Positions 16,034 to 28,415 of a DNA stretch of 64,000 nt are shown here, in pieces. Within the stretch, counting starts at the first letter, position 1. Every line of letters begins with the position of its first letter. The position numbers were made by a program, and so were the translations under genes. The notes beneath the pieces were generated by a model. The model saw nothing but the letters and a program-made list of their open reading frames with translations, was not told where the DNA came from and searched no databases. This DNA comes from Panulirus ornatus. Lineage: Eukaryota > Arthropoda > Malacostraca > Decapoda > Palinuridae. The DNA is taken from the NCBI RefSeq assembly GCF_036320965.1, contig NC_092238.1, forward strand, positions 55,369,943 to 55,433,942, written 5' to 3'.

Positions 16034-16421
16034 CTGGTTGGTAAGGTTATTTCATGTATGCATGACTCATGGTGAGGTGCCTGAGGATTGGCGAAATGCG
16101 TGCATAGTGCCATTGTACAAACGCAAAAGGGATAAGAGTGAGTGCTCAGATTACAGAGGTATAAGTTTGTTGAGTATTCCTGGTAAATTATATGGGAGGG
16201 TATTGATTGAGAGGGTGAAGGCATGTACCGAGCATCAGATTGGGGAAGAGCAGTGTGGTTTCAGAAGTGGTAGAGGATGTGTGGATCATGTGTTTGCTTT
16301 GAAGAATGTATGTGAGAAATACTTAGAAAAGGAAATGGATTTGTATGTAGCATCTATGGATCTGGAGAAGGCATATGATAGAGTTGATAGAGATGCTCTG
16401 TGGAAGGTATTAAGAATACAT
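16034..16421 (+). mobile_element. inverted 5' segment of the RTE insertion at 14812-16033
   Basis: Encodes [19 protein letters not shown] through FRSGRGCVD to ALWKVLRIH on plus, one open frame. In the intact protein this stretch immediately precedes the residues at which the minus-strand neighbour begins, so together they form one LINE copy with its 5' part flipped, as twin priming produces. Confidence 0.82.
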
Positions 16422-16539
16422 CTTTTTCTTTTTTCATACTATTCGCCATTTCCCGCATTAGCAAGGTAGCGTTAAGAACAGAGGACTGGGCCTTTGAGGG
16501 AATATCCTCACCTGGCCCCCTTCGCTGTTCCTTCTTTTG

Positions 16540-16580
<41 letters not shown>

Positions 16581-16601
16581 GGAGGATTTCCAGCCCCCCG
16601 G
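16422..16601 (-). mobile_element. short RTE-derived element, 5'-truncated minus copy
   Basis: Third copy of the short family: CATACTATTCGCCATTTCCC at its 3' side, CGCATTAGCAAGGTAGCG, the CCTCACCTGGCCC middle, a run of about 35 A, then GGGGAGGATTTCCAGCCCCC. The outermost 5' UTR-like part is missing. Confidence 0.65.
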
Positions 16602-16612
16602 TCCAAAAGAAT

Positions 16613-16646
16613 ACATATATATAGATATATATATATATATATATAT
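16613..16646. repeat. (TA)n microsatellite, interrupted
   Basis: About 34 bp of TA with one GA interruption, preceding a T run and the 3' end of the next minus LINE. Confidence 0.9.
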
Positions 16647-18084
16647 TTTTTTTTTTTCTATACTTTGTCGCTGTCTCCCGCGTTTGCGAGGTAGCGCAAG
16701 GAAACAGACGAAAGAAATGGCCCAACCCCCCCCCATACACATGTACATACACACGTCCACACACGCAAATATACATACCTACACAGCTTTCCATGGTTTA
16801 CCCAGGACGCTTCACATGCCTTGATTCAATCCACTGACAGCACGTCAACCCCTGTATACCACATCGCTCCAATTCACTCTATTCCTTGCCCTCCTTTCAC
16901 CCTCCTGCATGTTCAGGCCCCGATCACACAAAATCTTTTTCACTACATCTTTCCACCTCCAATTTGGTCTCCCTCTTCTCCTCGTTCCCTCCACCTCCGA
17001 CACATATATCCTCTTGGTCAATCTTTCCTCACTCATTCTCTCCATGTGCCCAAACCATTTCAAAACACCCTCTTCTGCTCTCTCAACCACGCTCTTTTAA
17101 TTTCCACACATCTCTCTTACCCTTACGTTACTTACTCGATCAAACCACCTCACACCACACATTGTCCTCAAACATCTCATTTCCAGCACATCCATCCTCC
17201 TGCGCACAACTCTATCCATAGCCCACGCCTCGCAACCATACAACATTGTTGGAACCACTATTCCTTCAAACATACCCATTTTTGCTTTCCGAGATAATGT
17301 TCTCGACTTCCACACATTTTTCAAGGCTCCCAAAATTTTCGCCCCCTCCCCCACCCTATGATCCACTTCCGCTTCCATGGTTCCATCCGCTGACAGATCC
17401 ACTCCCAGATATCTAAAACACTTCACTTCCTCCAGTTTTTCTCCATTCAAACTCACCTCCCAATTGACTTGACCCTCAAACCTACTGTACCTAATAACCT
17501 TGCTCTTATTCACATTTACTCTTAACTTTCTTCTTCCACACACTTTACCAAACTCAGTCACCAGCTTCTGCAGTTTCTCACATAAATCAGCCACCAGCGC
17601 TGTATCATCAGCGAACAACAACTGACTCACTTCCCAAGCTCTCTCATCCCCAACAGACTTCATACTTGCCCCTCTTTCCAGGACTCTTGCATTTACCTCC
17701 CTAACAACCCCATCCATAAACAAATTAAACAACCATGGAGACATCACACACCCCTGCCGCAAACCTACATTCACTGAGAACCAATCACTTTCCTCTCTTC
17801 CTACACGTACACATGCCTTACAGCCTTACATACTCGATAAAAACTTTTCAATGCTTCTAACAACTTGCCTCCCACACCATATATTCTTAATACCTTCCAC
17901 AGAGCATCTCTATCAACTCTATCATATGCCTTCTCCAGATCCATAAATGCTAAATACAAATCCATTTGCTTTTCTAAGTATTTCTCACATACATTCTTCA
18001 AAGCAAACACGTGATCCACACATCCTCTACCACTTCTGAAACCGCACTGCTCTTCCCCAATCTGATGCTCTGTACATGCCTTCA
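16647..18084 (-). mobile_element. RTE LINE, 5'-truncated minus copy, short 3' UTR
   Basis: 3' terminal block at 16662-16715, short 3' UTR, then coding on minus up to [21 protein letters not shown] (right end). FADDTALVAD and LRQGCVMSPWLFN are intact. One nonsense codon (TAA near 17098) and a short insertion near 17820-17832 break the frame. It is truncated by (TA)n at 18084. Confidence 0.87.
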
Positions 18085-18828
<744 letters not shown>

Positions 18829-18829
<1 letters not shown>

Positions 18830-21603
18830 GCATGAGAAGAAAGATCATGAGAGGCAAGTGTTTTGGGAGCAGCTAAATGAGTGTGTTAGCGGTTTTGATG
18901 CACGAGACCGGGTTATAGTGATGGGTGATTTGAATGCAAAGGTGAGTAATGTGGCAGTTGAGGGAATAATTGGTGTGCATGGGGTGTTCAGTGTTGTAAA
19001 TGGAAATGGTGAGGAGCTTGTAGATTTATGTGCTGAAAAAGGACAGATGATTGGGAATACCTGGTTTAAAAAGCGAGATATACATAAGTATACTTATGTA
19101 AGTAGGAGAGATGGCCAGAGAGCGTTATTGGATTACGTGTTAATTGACAGGCGTGCGAAAGAGAGACTTTTGGATGTCAATGTGCTGAGAGGTGCAACTG
19201 GAGGGATGTCTGATCATTATCTTGTGGAGGCTAAGGTGAAGATTAGTATGGGTTTTCAGAAAAGAAGAGTGAATGTTGGGGTGAAGAAGGTGGTGAGAGT
19301 AAGTGAGCTTGGGAAGGAGACCTGTGTGAGGAAGTAGCAGGAGAGACTGTGGACAGAATGGAAAAAGGTGAGAACAATGGAAGTAAGGGGAGTGGGGGAG
19401 GAATGGGATGTATTTAGGGAATCAGTGATGGATTGCGCAAAAGATGCTTGTGGCATGAGAAGAGTGGGAGGTGGGCTGTTTAGAAAGGGTAGTGAGTGGT
19501 GGGATGAAGAAGTAAGAGTATTAGTGAAAGAGAAGAGAAAGGCATTTGGACGATTTTTGCAGGGAAAAAATGCAATTGAGTGGGAGAAGTATAAAAGAAA
19601 GAGACAGGAGGTCAAGAGAAAGGTGCAAGAGGTGAAAAAAAGGGCAAATGAGAGTTGGGGTGAGAGACTATCAGTAAATTTTAGGGAGAATAAAAAGATG
19701 TTCTGGAAGGAGGTAAATAAAGTGCGTAAGACAAGGGAGCAAATGGGAACTTCAGTGAAGAGCGTAAATGGGGAGGTGATAACAAGTAGTGGTGATGTGA
19801 GAAGGAGGTGGAATGAGTATTTTGAAGGTTTGTTGAATGTGTCTGATGACAGAGTGGCAGATATAGGGTGTTTGGGTCGAGGTGGTGTGCAAAGTGAGGG
19901 GGTTAGGGAAAATGATTTGGTTAACAGAGAAGAGGTAGTAAAAGCTTTGCGGAAGATGAAAGCCGGCAAGGCAGCAGGTTTGGATGGTATTGCAGTGGAA
20001 TTTATTAAAAAAGGGGGTGACTGTATTGTTGACTGGTTGGTAAGGTTATTTAATGTATGTATGACTCATGGTGAGGTGCCTGAGGATTGGCGGAATGCGT
20101 GCATAGTGCCATTGTACAAAGGCAAAGGGGATAAGAGTGAGTGCTCAAATTACAGAGGTATAAGTTTGTTGAGTATTCCTGGTAAATTATATGGGAGGGT
20201 ATTGACTGAGAGGGTGAAGGCAGGTACAGAGCATCAGATTGGGGAAGAGCAGTGTGGTTTCAGAAGTGGTAGAGGATGTGTGGATCAGGTGTTTGCTTTG
20301 AAGAATGTATGTGAGAAATACTTAGAAAAGCAAATGGATTTGTATGTAGCATTTATGGATCTGGAGAAGGCATATGATAGAGTTGATAGAGATGCTCTGT
20401 GGAAGGTATTAAGAATATATGGTGTGGGAGGCAAGTTGTTAGAAGCAGTGAAAAGTTTTTATCGAGGATGTAAGGCATGTGTACGTGTAGGAAGAGAGGA
20501 AAGTGATTGGTTCTCAGTGAATGTAGGTTTGAGGAAGGGGTGTGTGATGTCTCCATGGTTGTTTAATTTGTTTATGGATGGGGTTGTTAGGGAGGTGAAT
20601 GCAAGAGTTTTGGAAAGAGGGGCAAGTATGAAGTCTGTTGGGGATGAGAGAGCTTGGGAAGTGAGTCAGTTGTTGTTCGCTGATGATACAGCGCTGGTGG
20701 CTGATTCATGTGAGAAACTGCAGAAGCTGGTGACTGAGTTTGGTAAAGTGTGTGAAAGAAGAAAGTTAAGAGTAAATGTGAATAAGAGCAAGGTAATTAG
20801 GTACAGTAGGGTTGAGGGTCAAGTCAATTGGGAGGTGAGTTTGAATGGAGAAAAACTGGAGGAAGTGAAGTGTTTTAGATATCTGGGAGTGGATCTAGCA
20901 GCGGATGGAACCATAGAAGCGGAAGTGGATCATAGGGTGGGGGAGGGGGCGAAAATTCTGGGAGCCTTGAAGAATGTGTGGAAGTCGAGAACATTATCTC
21001 GGAAAGCAAAAATGGGTACGTTTGAAGGAATAGTGGTTCCAACAATGTTGTATGGTTGCGAGGCGTGGGATATGGATAGAGTTGTGCGCAGGAGGATGGA
21101 TGTGCTGGAAATGAGATGTTTGAGGACAATGTGTGGTGTCAGGTGGTTTGATCGAGTAAGTAACGTAAGGGTAAGAGAGATGTGTGGAAATAAAAAGAGC
21201 GTGGTTTAGAGATCAGAGGAGGGTGTTTTGAAATGGTTTGGGCACATGGAGAGAATGAGTGAGGAAAGATTGACCAAGAGAATATATGTGTCGGAGGTGG
21301 AGGGAACGAGGAGAAGAGGGAGACCAAATTGGAGGTGGAAAGATGGAGTGAAAAAGATTTTGTGTGATCGGGGCCTGAACATGCAGGAGGGTGAAAGGAG
21401 GGCAAGGAATAGAGTGAATTGGAGCGATGTGGTATACCGGGGTTGACGTGCTGTCAGTGGATTGAATCAAGGAATGTGAAGCGTCTGGGGTAAACCATGG
21501 AAAGCTGTGTAGGTATGTACATTTGCGTGTGTGGACGTATGTATATACATGTGTATGGGGGTGGGTTGGGCCATTTCTTTCGTCTGTCTCCTTGCGCTAC
21601 CTC
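18829..21603 (+). mobile_element. RTE LINE, main part of a 5'-inverted insertion
   Basis: Coding runs from GHEKKDHERQ to the family stop at 21444-21446, followed by the short 3' UTR. The frame is kept throughout with only two nonsense codons: TAG at 19335-19337 and TAG at 21207-21209. The FADD motif is intact and the motif B core reads LRKGCVMSPW (Gln to Lys). The 3' end is cut within the terminal block (CTTGCGCTACCTC) and joined to another minus LINE fragment without a tail. Confidence 0.87.
19338..21209 (+). CDS. RTE linker and reverse transcriptase, long open part of a broken ORF
   Basis: Lies between two nonsense codons of the LINE at 18829-21603; the first internal Met is at 19368. It contains the basic linker, all RT blocks ([53 protein letters not shown]) and most of the C-terminal region. 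The endonuclease is separated by a TAG, so a complete EN-RT protein cannot be made without readthrough. Confidence 0.7.
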   Translation, partial: QERLWTEWKKVRTMEVRGVGEEWDVFRESVMDCAKDACGMRRVGGGLFRKGSEWWDEEVRVLVKEKRKAFGRFLQGKNAIEWEKYKRKRQEVKRKVQEVKKRANESWGERLSVNFRENKKMFWKEVNKVRKTREQMGTSVKSVNGEVITSSGDVRRRWNEYFEGLLNVSDDRVADIGCLGRGGVQSEGVRENDLVNREEVVKALRKMKAGKAAGLDGIAVEFIKKGGDCIVDWLVRLFNVCMTHGEVPEDWRNACIVPLYKGKGDKSECSNYRGISLLSIPGKLYGRVLTERVKAGTEHQIGEEQCGFRSGRGCVDQVFALKNVCEKYLEKQMDLYVAFMDLEKAYDRVDRDALWKVLRIYGVGGKLLEAVKSFYRGCKACVRVGREESDWFSVNVGLRKGCVMSPWLFNLFMDGVVREVNARVLERGASMKSVGDERAWEVSQLLFADDTALVADSCEKLQKLVTEFGKVCERRKLRVNVNKSKVIRYSRVEGQVNWEVSLNGEKLEEVKCFRYLGVDLAADGTIEAEVDHRVGEGAKILGALKNVWKSRTLSRKAKMGTFEGIVVPTMLYGCEAWDMDRVVRRRMDVLEMRCLRTMCGVRWFDRVSNVRVREMCGNKKSVV

Positions 21604-21987
21604 TTATCCCCTTTGCCTTTGTACTATGGCACTATGCACGCATTCCGCCAATTCTCAGGCACCTCACCATGAGTCATACATACATTAAATAACCTTACCA
21701 ACCAGTCAACAATACAGTCACCCCCTTTTATTATAAATTCCACTGCAATACCATCCAAACCTGCTGCCTTGCTGGCTTTCATCTTCCGCAAAGCTTTTAC
21801 TACCTCTTCTCTGTTTACCAAATCATTTTCCCTAATCCTCTCACTTTGCACACCACCTCGACCAAAACACCCTATATCTGCCACTCTATCATCAAACACA
21901 TTCAACAAACCTTCAAAATACTCACTCCATCTCCTTCTCATATCCCCACTACTTGTTATCACCTCCCCATTTGCGCCCTTCACTGAA
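21601..21987 (-). mobile_element. RTE LINE internal fragment (linker/RT start)
   Basis: Minus-strand coding from [14 protein letters not shown] through [17 protein letters not shown] residues (here [10 protein letters not shown]) to WRNACIVP and KGKGDK, one open frame. It has neither element end. On the left it joins the truncated 3' end of the preceding LINE at a shared CTCTT; on the right it enters a perfect palindrome. Confidence 0.8.
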
Positions 21988-22001
21988 GGGCGCAAATGGG
22001 G
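21965..22001. other. perfect 16-bp inverted repeat with 5-base loop
   Basis: CCCCATTTGCGCCCTT, loop CACTG, then its exact reverse complement. Both arms are LINE sequence (the KGANGE codons), so the LINE strand folds back on itself here. It probably marks a template-switch or snap-back event during insertion. Confidence 0.9.
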
Positions 22002-22008
22002 ATGTGTG

Positions 22009-22124
<116 letters not shown>

Positions 22125-24568
22125 GAAGAGCTGGTGATTTATGGTGAAGAGCTTGTAGATTTATGTTCTAAAAAAGTACTGGTGATTGGGAATACCTGGT
22201 TTAAAAAGCGAGATATACATAAGTATACGTATGTAAGCAGGAGAAATGGCGAGAGAGCGTTATTGGATTACGTGTTAATTGATAGGCGCACGAAAGAGAG
22301 ACTTTTGGATGTTAATGTGCTGAGAGGTGCAACTGGAGGGATCTCTGATCATATCTTGTGGAAGCAAATGTGACGATTTGTGGATGTTTTCAGAAAAGAA
22401 GAGAGAATGTTGGGGTGAAGAGAGTGATGAGAGTAAGTGATCTTGGGATGGAGACTTGTGTGAGGAAGTACCAGGAGAGACTGAGTACAGAATCGAAAAA
22501 GGTGAGAACAAAGGAGGTAAGGGGAGTGGGGGCGGAATAGGATGTATATAGGGAAGCAGTGATGGTTTGCGCAAAAGTTGCTTGTGGCATGAGAAGAGTG
22601 GGAGGTGGGTTGATTAGAAAAGGTAGTGAGTGGTGGGATGAAGAAGTAAGATTCTTAGTGAAAGAGAAGAGAGAGGCATTTGAACGATTTTTGCAGGGGA
22701 AAAATGCAGATGAGTGGGAGAGGTATAAAAGAAAGAGGCAGGAGGTCAAGAGAAAGGTGCAAGAGGTGAAAAAAGGGCGAATGAGAGTTGGGGTGAGAGA
22801 GTATCATTAAATTTCAGGGAGAATAAAAAGATCTTCTGGAAGGAGGTAAATAAAGTGCGTAAGACAAGGGAGCAAATGGGAACTTCAGTGAAGGGGGCTA
22901 ATGGGGAGGTGATAACAAATAGTGGTGATGTGAGAAGGAGATGGAGTGAGTATTTTGAAGGTTTGTTGAATGTGTTTGATGATAGAGTGACAGATGTGGG
23001 GTGTCTTGGTCGAGGTGGTGTGCAAAGAGAGAGGGTTAGGGAAAATGATTTGGTAAAGAGAGAAGAGGTAGTAAAAGATTTACGGAAGAGTAAAGCCGGC
23101 AAAGCAGCAGGTTTGGATGGCATTGCAGTGGAATTGATTAAAAAAGGGGGTGACTGTATTGTTGACTGGTTGGTAAGGTTATTTAACGTATGTATGATTC
23201 ATGGTGAGGTGCCTGAGGATTGTCGGAATGCTTGCATAGTGCCATTGTACAAAGGCAAAGGGGATAAGAGTGAGTGCTCAAATTACAGAGGTATAAGTTT
23301 GTTGAGTATTCCTGGTAAATTATATGGGAGGGTATTGATTGAGGGGGTAAAGGCATGTACAGAGCATCAGATTGGGGAAGAGCAGTATGGTTTCAGAAGT
23401 GGTAGAGGATGTGTGGATCAGGTGTTTGCTTTGAAGAATGTATGCGAGAAATACTTAGAAAAACAAATGGATTTGTATGTAGCATTTATGGATCTGGAGA
23501 AGGCATATGATAGAGCTGATAGAGATGCTCTGTGGAAGGTATTAAGAATATATGGTGTGGGAGGCAAGTTGTTAGAAGCAGTGAAAAGGTTTTATCGAGG
23601 ATGTAAGGCATGTGTACGTGTAGGAAGAGAGGAAAGTGATTGGTTCTCAGTGAATGTAGGTTTGCGGCAGGGGTGTGTGATGTCTCCATGGTTGTTTAAT
23701 TTGTTTATGGATGGGGTTGTTAGGGAGGTGAATGCAAGAGTTTTGGAAAGAGGGGCAAGTATGAACTCTGTTGTGGATGAGAGAGCTTCGGAAGTGAGTC
23801 AGTTGTTGTTCGCTGATGATACAGCGCTGGTGGCTGATTCATGTATGAAACTGCAGAAGCTGGTGACTGAATTTAGTAAAGTGTGTGAAAGAAGAAAGTT
23901 AAGAGTAAATGTCAATAAGAGCAAGGTTATTAGGTACAGTAGTGTTGAGGGTCAAGTCAATTGGGAGGTAAGTTTGATTGGGTAAAAGCTGGAGGAAGTG
24001 AAGTGTTTTAGATATCTGGGAGTGGATCTGGCAGCGGATGGAACAATGGAAGCGGAAGTGAATCATAGGGTGGGGGAGGGGGCGAAAATTTTGGGAGCCT
24101 TGAAGATGTTTGGAAGTCGAAAACATTATCTCGGAAAGCAAAAATGGGTATGTTTGAAGGAATAGTGGTTCCAACAATGTTGTATGATTGCGAGGCGTGG
24201 GCTATGGATAGAGTTGTGCGCAGGAGGGTGGATATGCTGGAAATGAGATGTTTGAGGACAATATGTGATGTGAGGTGGTTTGATCGAGTAAGTAATGTAA
24301 GGGTGAGAGAGATGTGTGGAAATAAAAAGAGTGTGGTTGAGAGAGCAGAAGAGTGTGTTTTGAAATGGTCTGGTCACATGGAGAGAATGAGTGGGAAAAG
24401 ATTGACCAAGAGGATATATGTGTCAGAGGTGGAGGGAACGAGGAGAAGTGGGAGACCAAATTGGAGGTGGAAAGATGGAGTGAAAAAGATTTTGAGTGAT
24501 CGGGTCCTGAACATGCAGGAGGCTGAAACGCGTGCAAGGAATAGAGTGAATTGGAACGATGTGGTATA
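22125..24568 (+). mobile_element. RTE LINE, 5'- and 3'-truncated plus copy
   Basis: Starts in EN near GEELVDLC (about 22144) and continues through linker, RT and C-terminal domain to VNWNDVVY at 24567, where (TA)n cuts it off at the family stop codon. FADDTALVAD and LRQGCVMSPW are intact. Frameshifts occur near 22350, 22775 and 24105, with a nonsense codon near 23983 and others. A long open stretch is 22855-23985. Confidence 0.87.
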
Positions 24569-24569
24569 C

Positions 24570-24633
<64 letters not shown>
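24569..24633. repeat. (TA)n microsatellite
   Basis: About 65 bp of TA joining the end of one plus LINE to the middle of the next plus LINE. Confidence 0.95.
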
Positions 24634-24635
<2 letters not shown>

Positions 24636-27397
24636 TACATGTAAGTATACGTATGTAAGTAGGAGAGATGGCCAGAGAGCGTTACTGGATTACGTGTTAA
24701 TTGATAGGAGCGTGAAAGAGAGACTTTTGGATGTTAATGTGTTGAGAGGGGCAATTGGAGTGAAGTTTGATCATTATCTTGTGGAGGCGAAGGTGAAGAT
24801 ATATAGGGGTTTTCAAGAAAGAAAAGAGAATGTTGGGGTGAAGAAAGTGGTGAGAGTAAGTGAGCTTGGAAATGAGACTTGTGTGAGGAAGTACCAGGAA
24901 AGATTGAGTGCAGAGTTGAAAAAGGTGAGAGCAAATGACGTAAGGGGAGTGGGGGAGAAAGGAGATATACATAGGAAAGCAGTGATGGTTTGCGCAAAAG
25001 ATGCCTGTGGTATGTGAAAGGTGGAAGGTGGGCAGATTAGAAAGGGTAGTGAGTGGTGGGATGAAGTAAGATTGTTGCTGAAAGAGAAAAGAGATGTATC
25101 TGGAAGATTTTTGCAGTGAAAAAGAACAAATGACTGGGAGATGCATAAAAGAAACAGGCAAGAGATCAAAAGAAAGGTGCATGAGGTGAAAAAGAGGGCA
25201 AATCGGCGTTGGTGTAAGAGAGTATCATCAAATTTTAGAGAGAATAAAAAGATGTTTTGGAAGGAGGTAAAGAAAGTGCGTATGACAAGAGAACGATTGG
25301 AACATCGGTTAAGGGGGAAAATGAGGAGGTAATGATAACAAGTAGTGGTAAAGTGAGAGGGAGATAGAGTAAGTATTTTGAAGTTTTGCTCAATATGTTT
25401 GATGATAAAGTGGGAGATATAGGGTGTTTTGGTTGAGGTGGTGTGCAAAGTCAGAGGGTCAGGGAGAATGATTTTGCAAAGAGAGAAGAGATAGTCAAAG
25501 CTTTGCAGAAGATGAAAGCCGGCAAGGTTGCGGGTTTGGATGGCACTGAAGTGGAATTTATTAAAAAGGGGGTGATTGTGCTGTTGGCTGGTTGATGAGA
25601 TAATTCGATATATGTATGGTTCATGGTGAAGTGCCTGAGGATTGGCGGAATGCATGTATAGTGCCAGTGTATAAAGGCAAAGGGGATAGAGGTGAGTGTT
25701 CAAATTACAGAGATATATGTTTGTTGAGTATTCCTGGGAAATTTTATGCAAGGGTATTGAGTGAGAGGGTGAAGGCAAGTACAGAGCATCAGATTGGGGA
25801 GGAGCAGTATGGTATCAGAAGTGGTAGAGGATGTGTGCATCAGGTGTTTGCTTTGAAGAATGTACGTGAGAAATACTTAGAAAAGCAGATGGATTTGTAT
25901 GTAGCATTTATGGATCTGGAGATGGAATATGATAGAGTTGATAGAGATGCTCTGTGGAAGGTATTAAAAGTATATGGTGTGGGAGGTAAGTTGCTAGAAG
26001 CAGCGAAAAGTTTTTATCGAGGATGTAGGGCATGTGTGCGAGTAGGAAGAGGAAAGTGATTGCTTCCTAGAAAATGTCGGTTTATGGTAGGGGTGCGTGA
26101 CGTTTCCATGGCTGTTTAATTTGTTTATGGATGGGGTTGTTAGGGAGGTGAATGCAAGAATTTTGTAGGGAGGTGCAAGTATGCAGTCTGTTGTGGATGA
26201 GAGGGCTTGTGAAGTAAGTCAGTTGTTGTTCGCTGATAATACAGCGCTGGTGGCTGATTCATGTGAGAAACTGCAGTCGTTGGTGATTGAGTTTGGTAAA
26301 GTGTGTGAAAGGAGAAAGCTGAGAATAAATGTGAATAAGAGCAAAGTTATCAGGTTCAGTATGGTTGAGGGACAAGTCAATTGGGAGGTGAGTGTGAATG
26401 GAAAAAAACTGGAGGAAGTGAAGTGTTAGATATCTGGGAGTGGATTTGGCAGCGGATGGAACCATGGAAGTGGAAGTGAGGGTCAGGGTCGAGGAGGGTG
26501 CGAAGTTTCTGGGAGTGTTGAAGAATATGCGGAAGCGAGAACTTTATCTCGGCGAGCAAAATTGGGCATGTTGGAGGGAATAATGGTTTTAACAATGTTA
26601 TATGGTTGTGAGGCATGTGCGAAGGAGGGTGGATGTGCTGGAAAGAGATGTTTGAGGACAATACGTGGTGTGAGGTGGTTTGATTAAGTAGTGAAATGGT
26701 AAGGGAGAAGTGTGGTAATAAAAAGATTATGGTTGAAAGACCAGAAGAGGGTGTTTTGAAATGTTTTGGTCACATGAAGAGAATGACTGAGGAAAGTTTG
26801 ACAGAGAGTATATATGTGTCAGAGGTGAAGGGAACGAGAAGTGGGAGACCAAATTGGAGGTGGAAGGATGGAATGAGAAAGATTTTGAGCGATGGGGGTT
26901 GAACATACAGGAGGGTGAAAGGCGTGTAAGGAATAGAGTGAATTGGAACGAAGTTCTATAGCGAGGTCGACGTACTGTCAATGGATTGACCCAGGTCATG
27001 TGAAGCGTCTGGGGTAAACCATGGAGAGTTTTGTAGGGCCTGGAAGTGGAAAGGGAGCTGTGGTTTCAGTGCATTACACATGACAGCTAGAGTCTGGACG
27101 AATGTGGCCTTTGTTGTCCTTTCCTAGAGTACCTCGAGCGCACGCAGAGACGGGGGGTGTCATTTCATGTGTGGCGGGGTGGCAGCGAGAAAGGATGAAG
27201 GCAGCATGTATGAATATGTACATATGTATATATGTATATATCTGTATATGTATATGTATGTATACGTTGAAATGTATATGTATGTATATGCGCGTGTGTG
27301 GGCATTTATGTATATTCATGTGCATGTGGATCGGTTGGGCCATTCCTTCGTCTGTATCCTTGCGCTACCTCGCAAACGTGGATGACAGCGAGAAAGT
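24634..27397 (+). mobile_element. RTE LINE, older diverged copy with long 3' UTR
   Basis: Begins within EN at [21 protein letters not shown] and runs through linker, RT and C-terminal domain to the 3' terminal block (27356-27397). It is clearly more diverged than its neighbours, with many indels and stops; the catalytic motif reads FADNTALVAD and the motif B region has lost the reading frame. The 3' UTR is the long form, including GTGTGGCGGGGTGGC near 27168. It ends in A-rich sequence without a (TA)n tract, unlike the younger copies. Confidence 0.85.
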
Positions 27398-27948
27398 CTA
27401 AAAGAAAGAAAAAAAAATTATATACTAAAATTATTTCAGCATGCCAGCAGGTCAAAATTGTTCTGTATGCTGTGGAAAGCTTGGCGTTTTGTTTTACAAT
27501 AATTTTGCGATGCCTTTGATTTTCAAGTTTTGCATGGACAGACGGACGATTGAGGAAAAACTAGTTGCACAACTGATAAGATAACTGCACTAACTTACAG
27601 ATTACATGAGCTTCAAGATATCGTCGAATCTATCTTTCTGAGAGAATCAAGGAGTGAGCCATCAACGCCGAACGGCAGCGTTGTGGACATTGAGACAACC
27701 TAAAGTAATCTTTTTTCTCTCACTAGGAAAAGCCGACCTTTCCAGGCAGTTCGACGAGGTGCGAAACCTTATACACATTTACCTTTGATTGCAATACTTA
27801 CGAGTGATCGGTATCAGGCTTTGGATGGTGTAGAGGACAACGAGAACATAAAGGCTCGTCTGTGACTCAATGATCTGTGGAGAATTAGAGGATTTTTGAG
27901 CTAGGAACCCTTCTCGTCGTATCTTTTTTTTTTTTTTCAGGTGCCAAG
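27398..27948. other. no intact gene; possible upstream remnant of CR1 ORF1
   Basis: Unrecognised sequence after the LINE tail. From about 27820 (ATGGTGTAGAGGACAACGAG) it may be a decayed part of the ORF1 that becomes readable at 27949. Confidence 0.4.
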
Positions 27949-28260
27949 GTTGATGAGGATGTCGACGCCGTTGAGGAGATCTGTGGTGGCACTAAATATG
28001 ATTTACTTGTTATTTGTCATGTAGGTACTAACGAAGTACTGAAGGAGAGATCAGCGGAGCTGTTAGAAAGATATCGTCAGCTAATTCGACGATCTCCAGA
28101 TAAAACTTATGATATTATGGGATCACGGGTTCTTCCTAGGGTCGGCAATGGGAACGGTTCCGTAGTAAGGCGTTTAGTCTAAATAATAGTTTGGTGAACC
28201 TCTGTTTTCAGGAAAGAGTAAGGTTTACATGACTTTCATGAGAAAGATAACAGTAGGCCT
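27949..28260 (+). pseudogene. CR1-type LINE ORF1 fragment, SGNH/GDSL-esterase-like
   Basis: Plus-strand reading gives VDEDVDAVEEICGG, then LLVICHVGTNEVL (the GTND-like block of SGNH hydrolases), ERSAELLERYRQLIRR and IMGSRVLPRVGNGNG; after a frame change at about 28180 come FSLNNSLVNLCFQERVRF residues. CR1 ORF1 proteins are known to carry such an esterase domain. No start is visible, and the frame breaks before the catalytic Asp-His block, so it is a dead fragment. It lies head-on to the minus CR1 element whose 3' end is at about 28350. Confidence 0.65.
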
Positions 28261-28415
28261 GATTGGCCCACAACTAGATTGTCTGGTAAAAAAAAAAAAA
28301 GGTTTAACTTGAAAAGAACATCTAATTCCCTTCAGCAGTTTTTAGGATATCACAGACTCCTCGCTACCGCACATTAGTCTTCCACTGTCTCCGTTACCGC
28401 TGTCGTTTATACTGT

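Noticed and set aside
27920..27945. Splice acceptor (T-run plus CAG) before the ORF1 fragment
   Set aside because: The following GGTGCCAAGGTTGAT aligns with continuous ORF1 coding, and the element is a retrotransposon remnant, so an intron is not needed.
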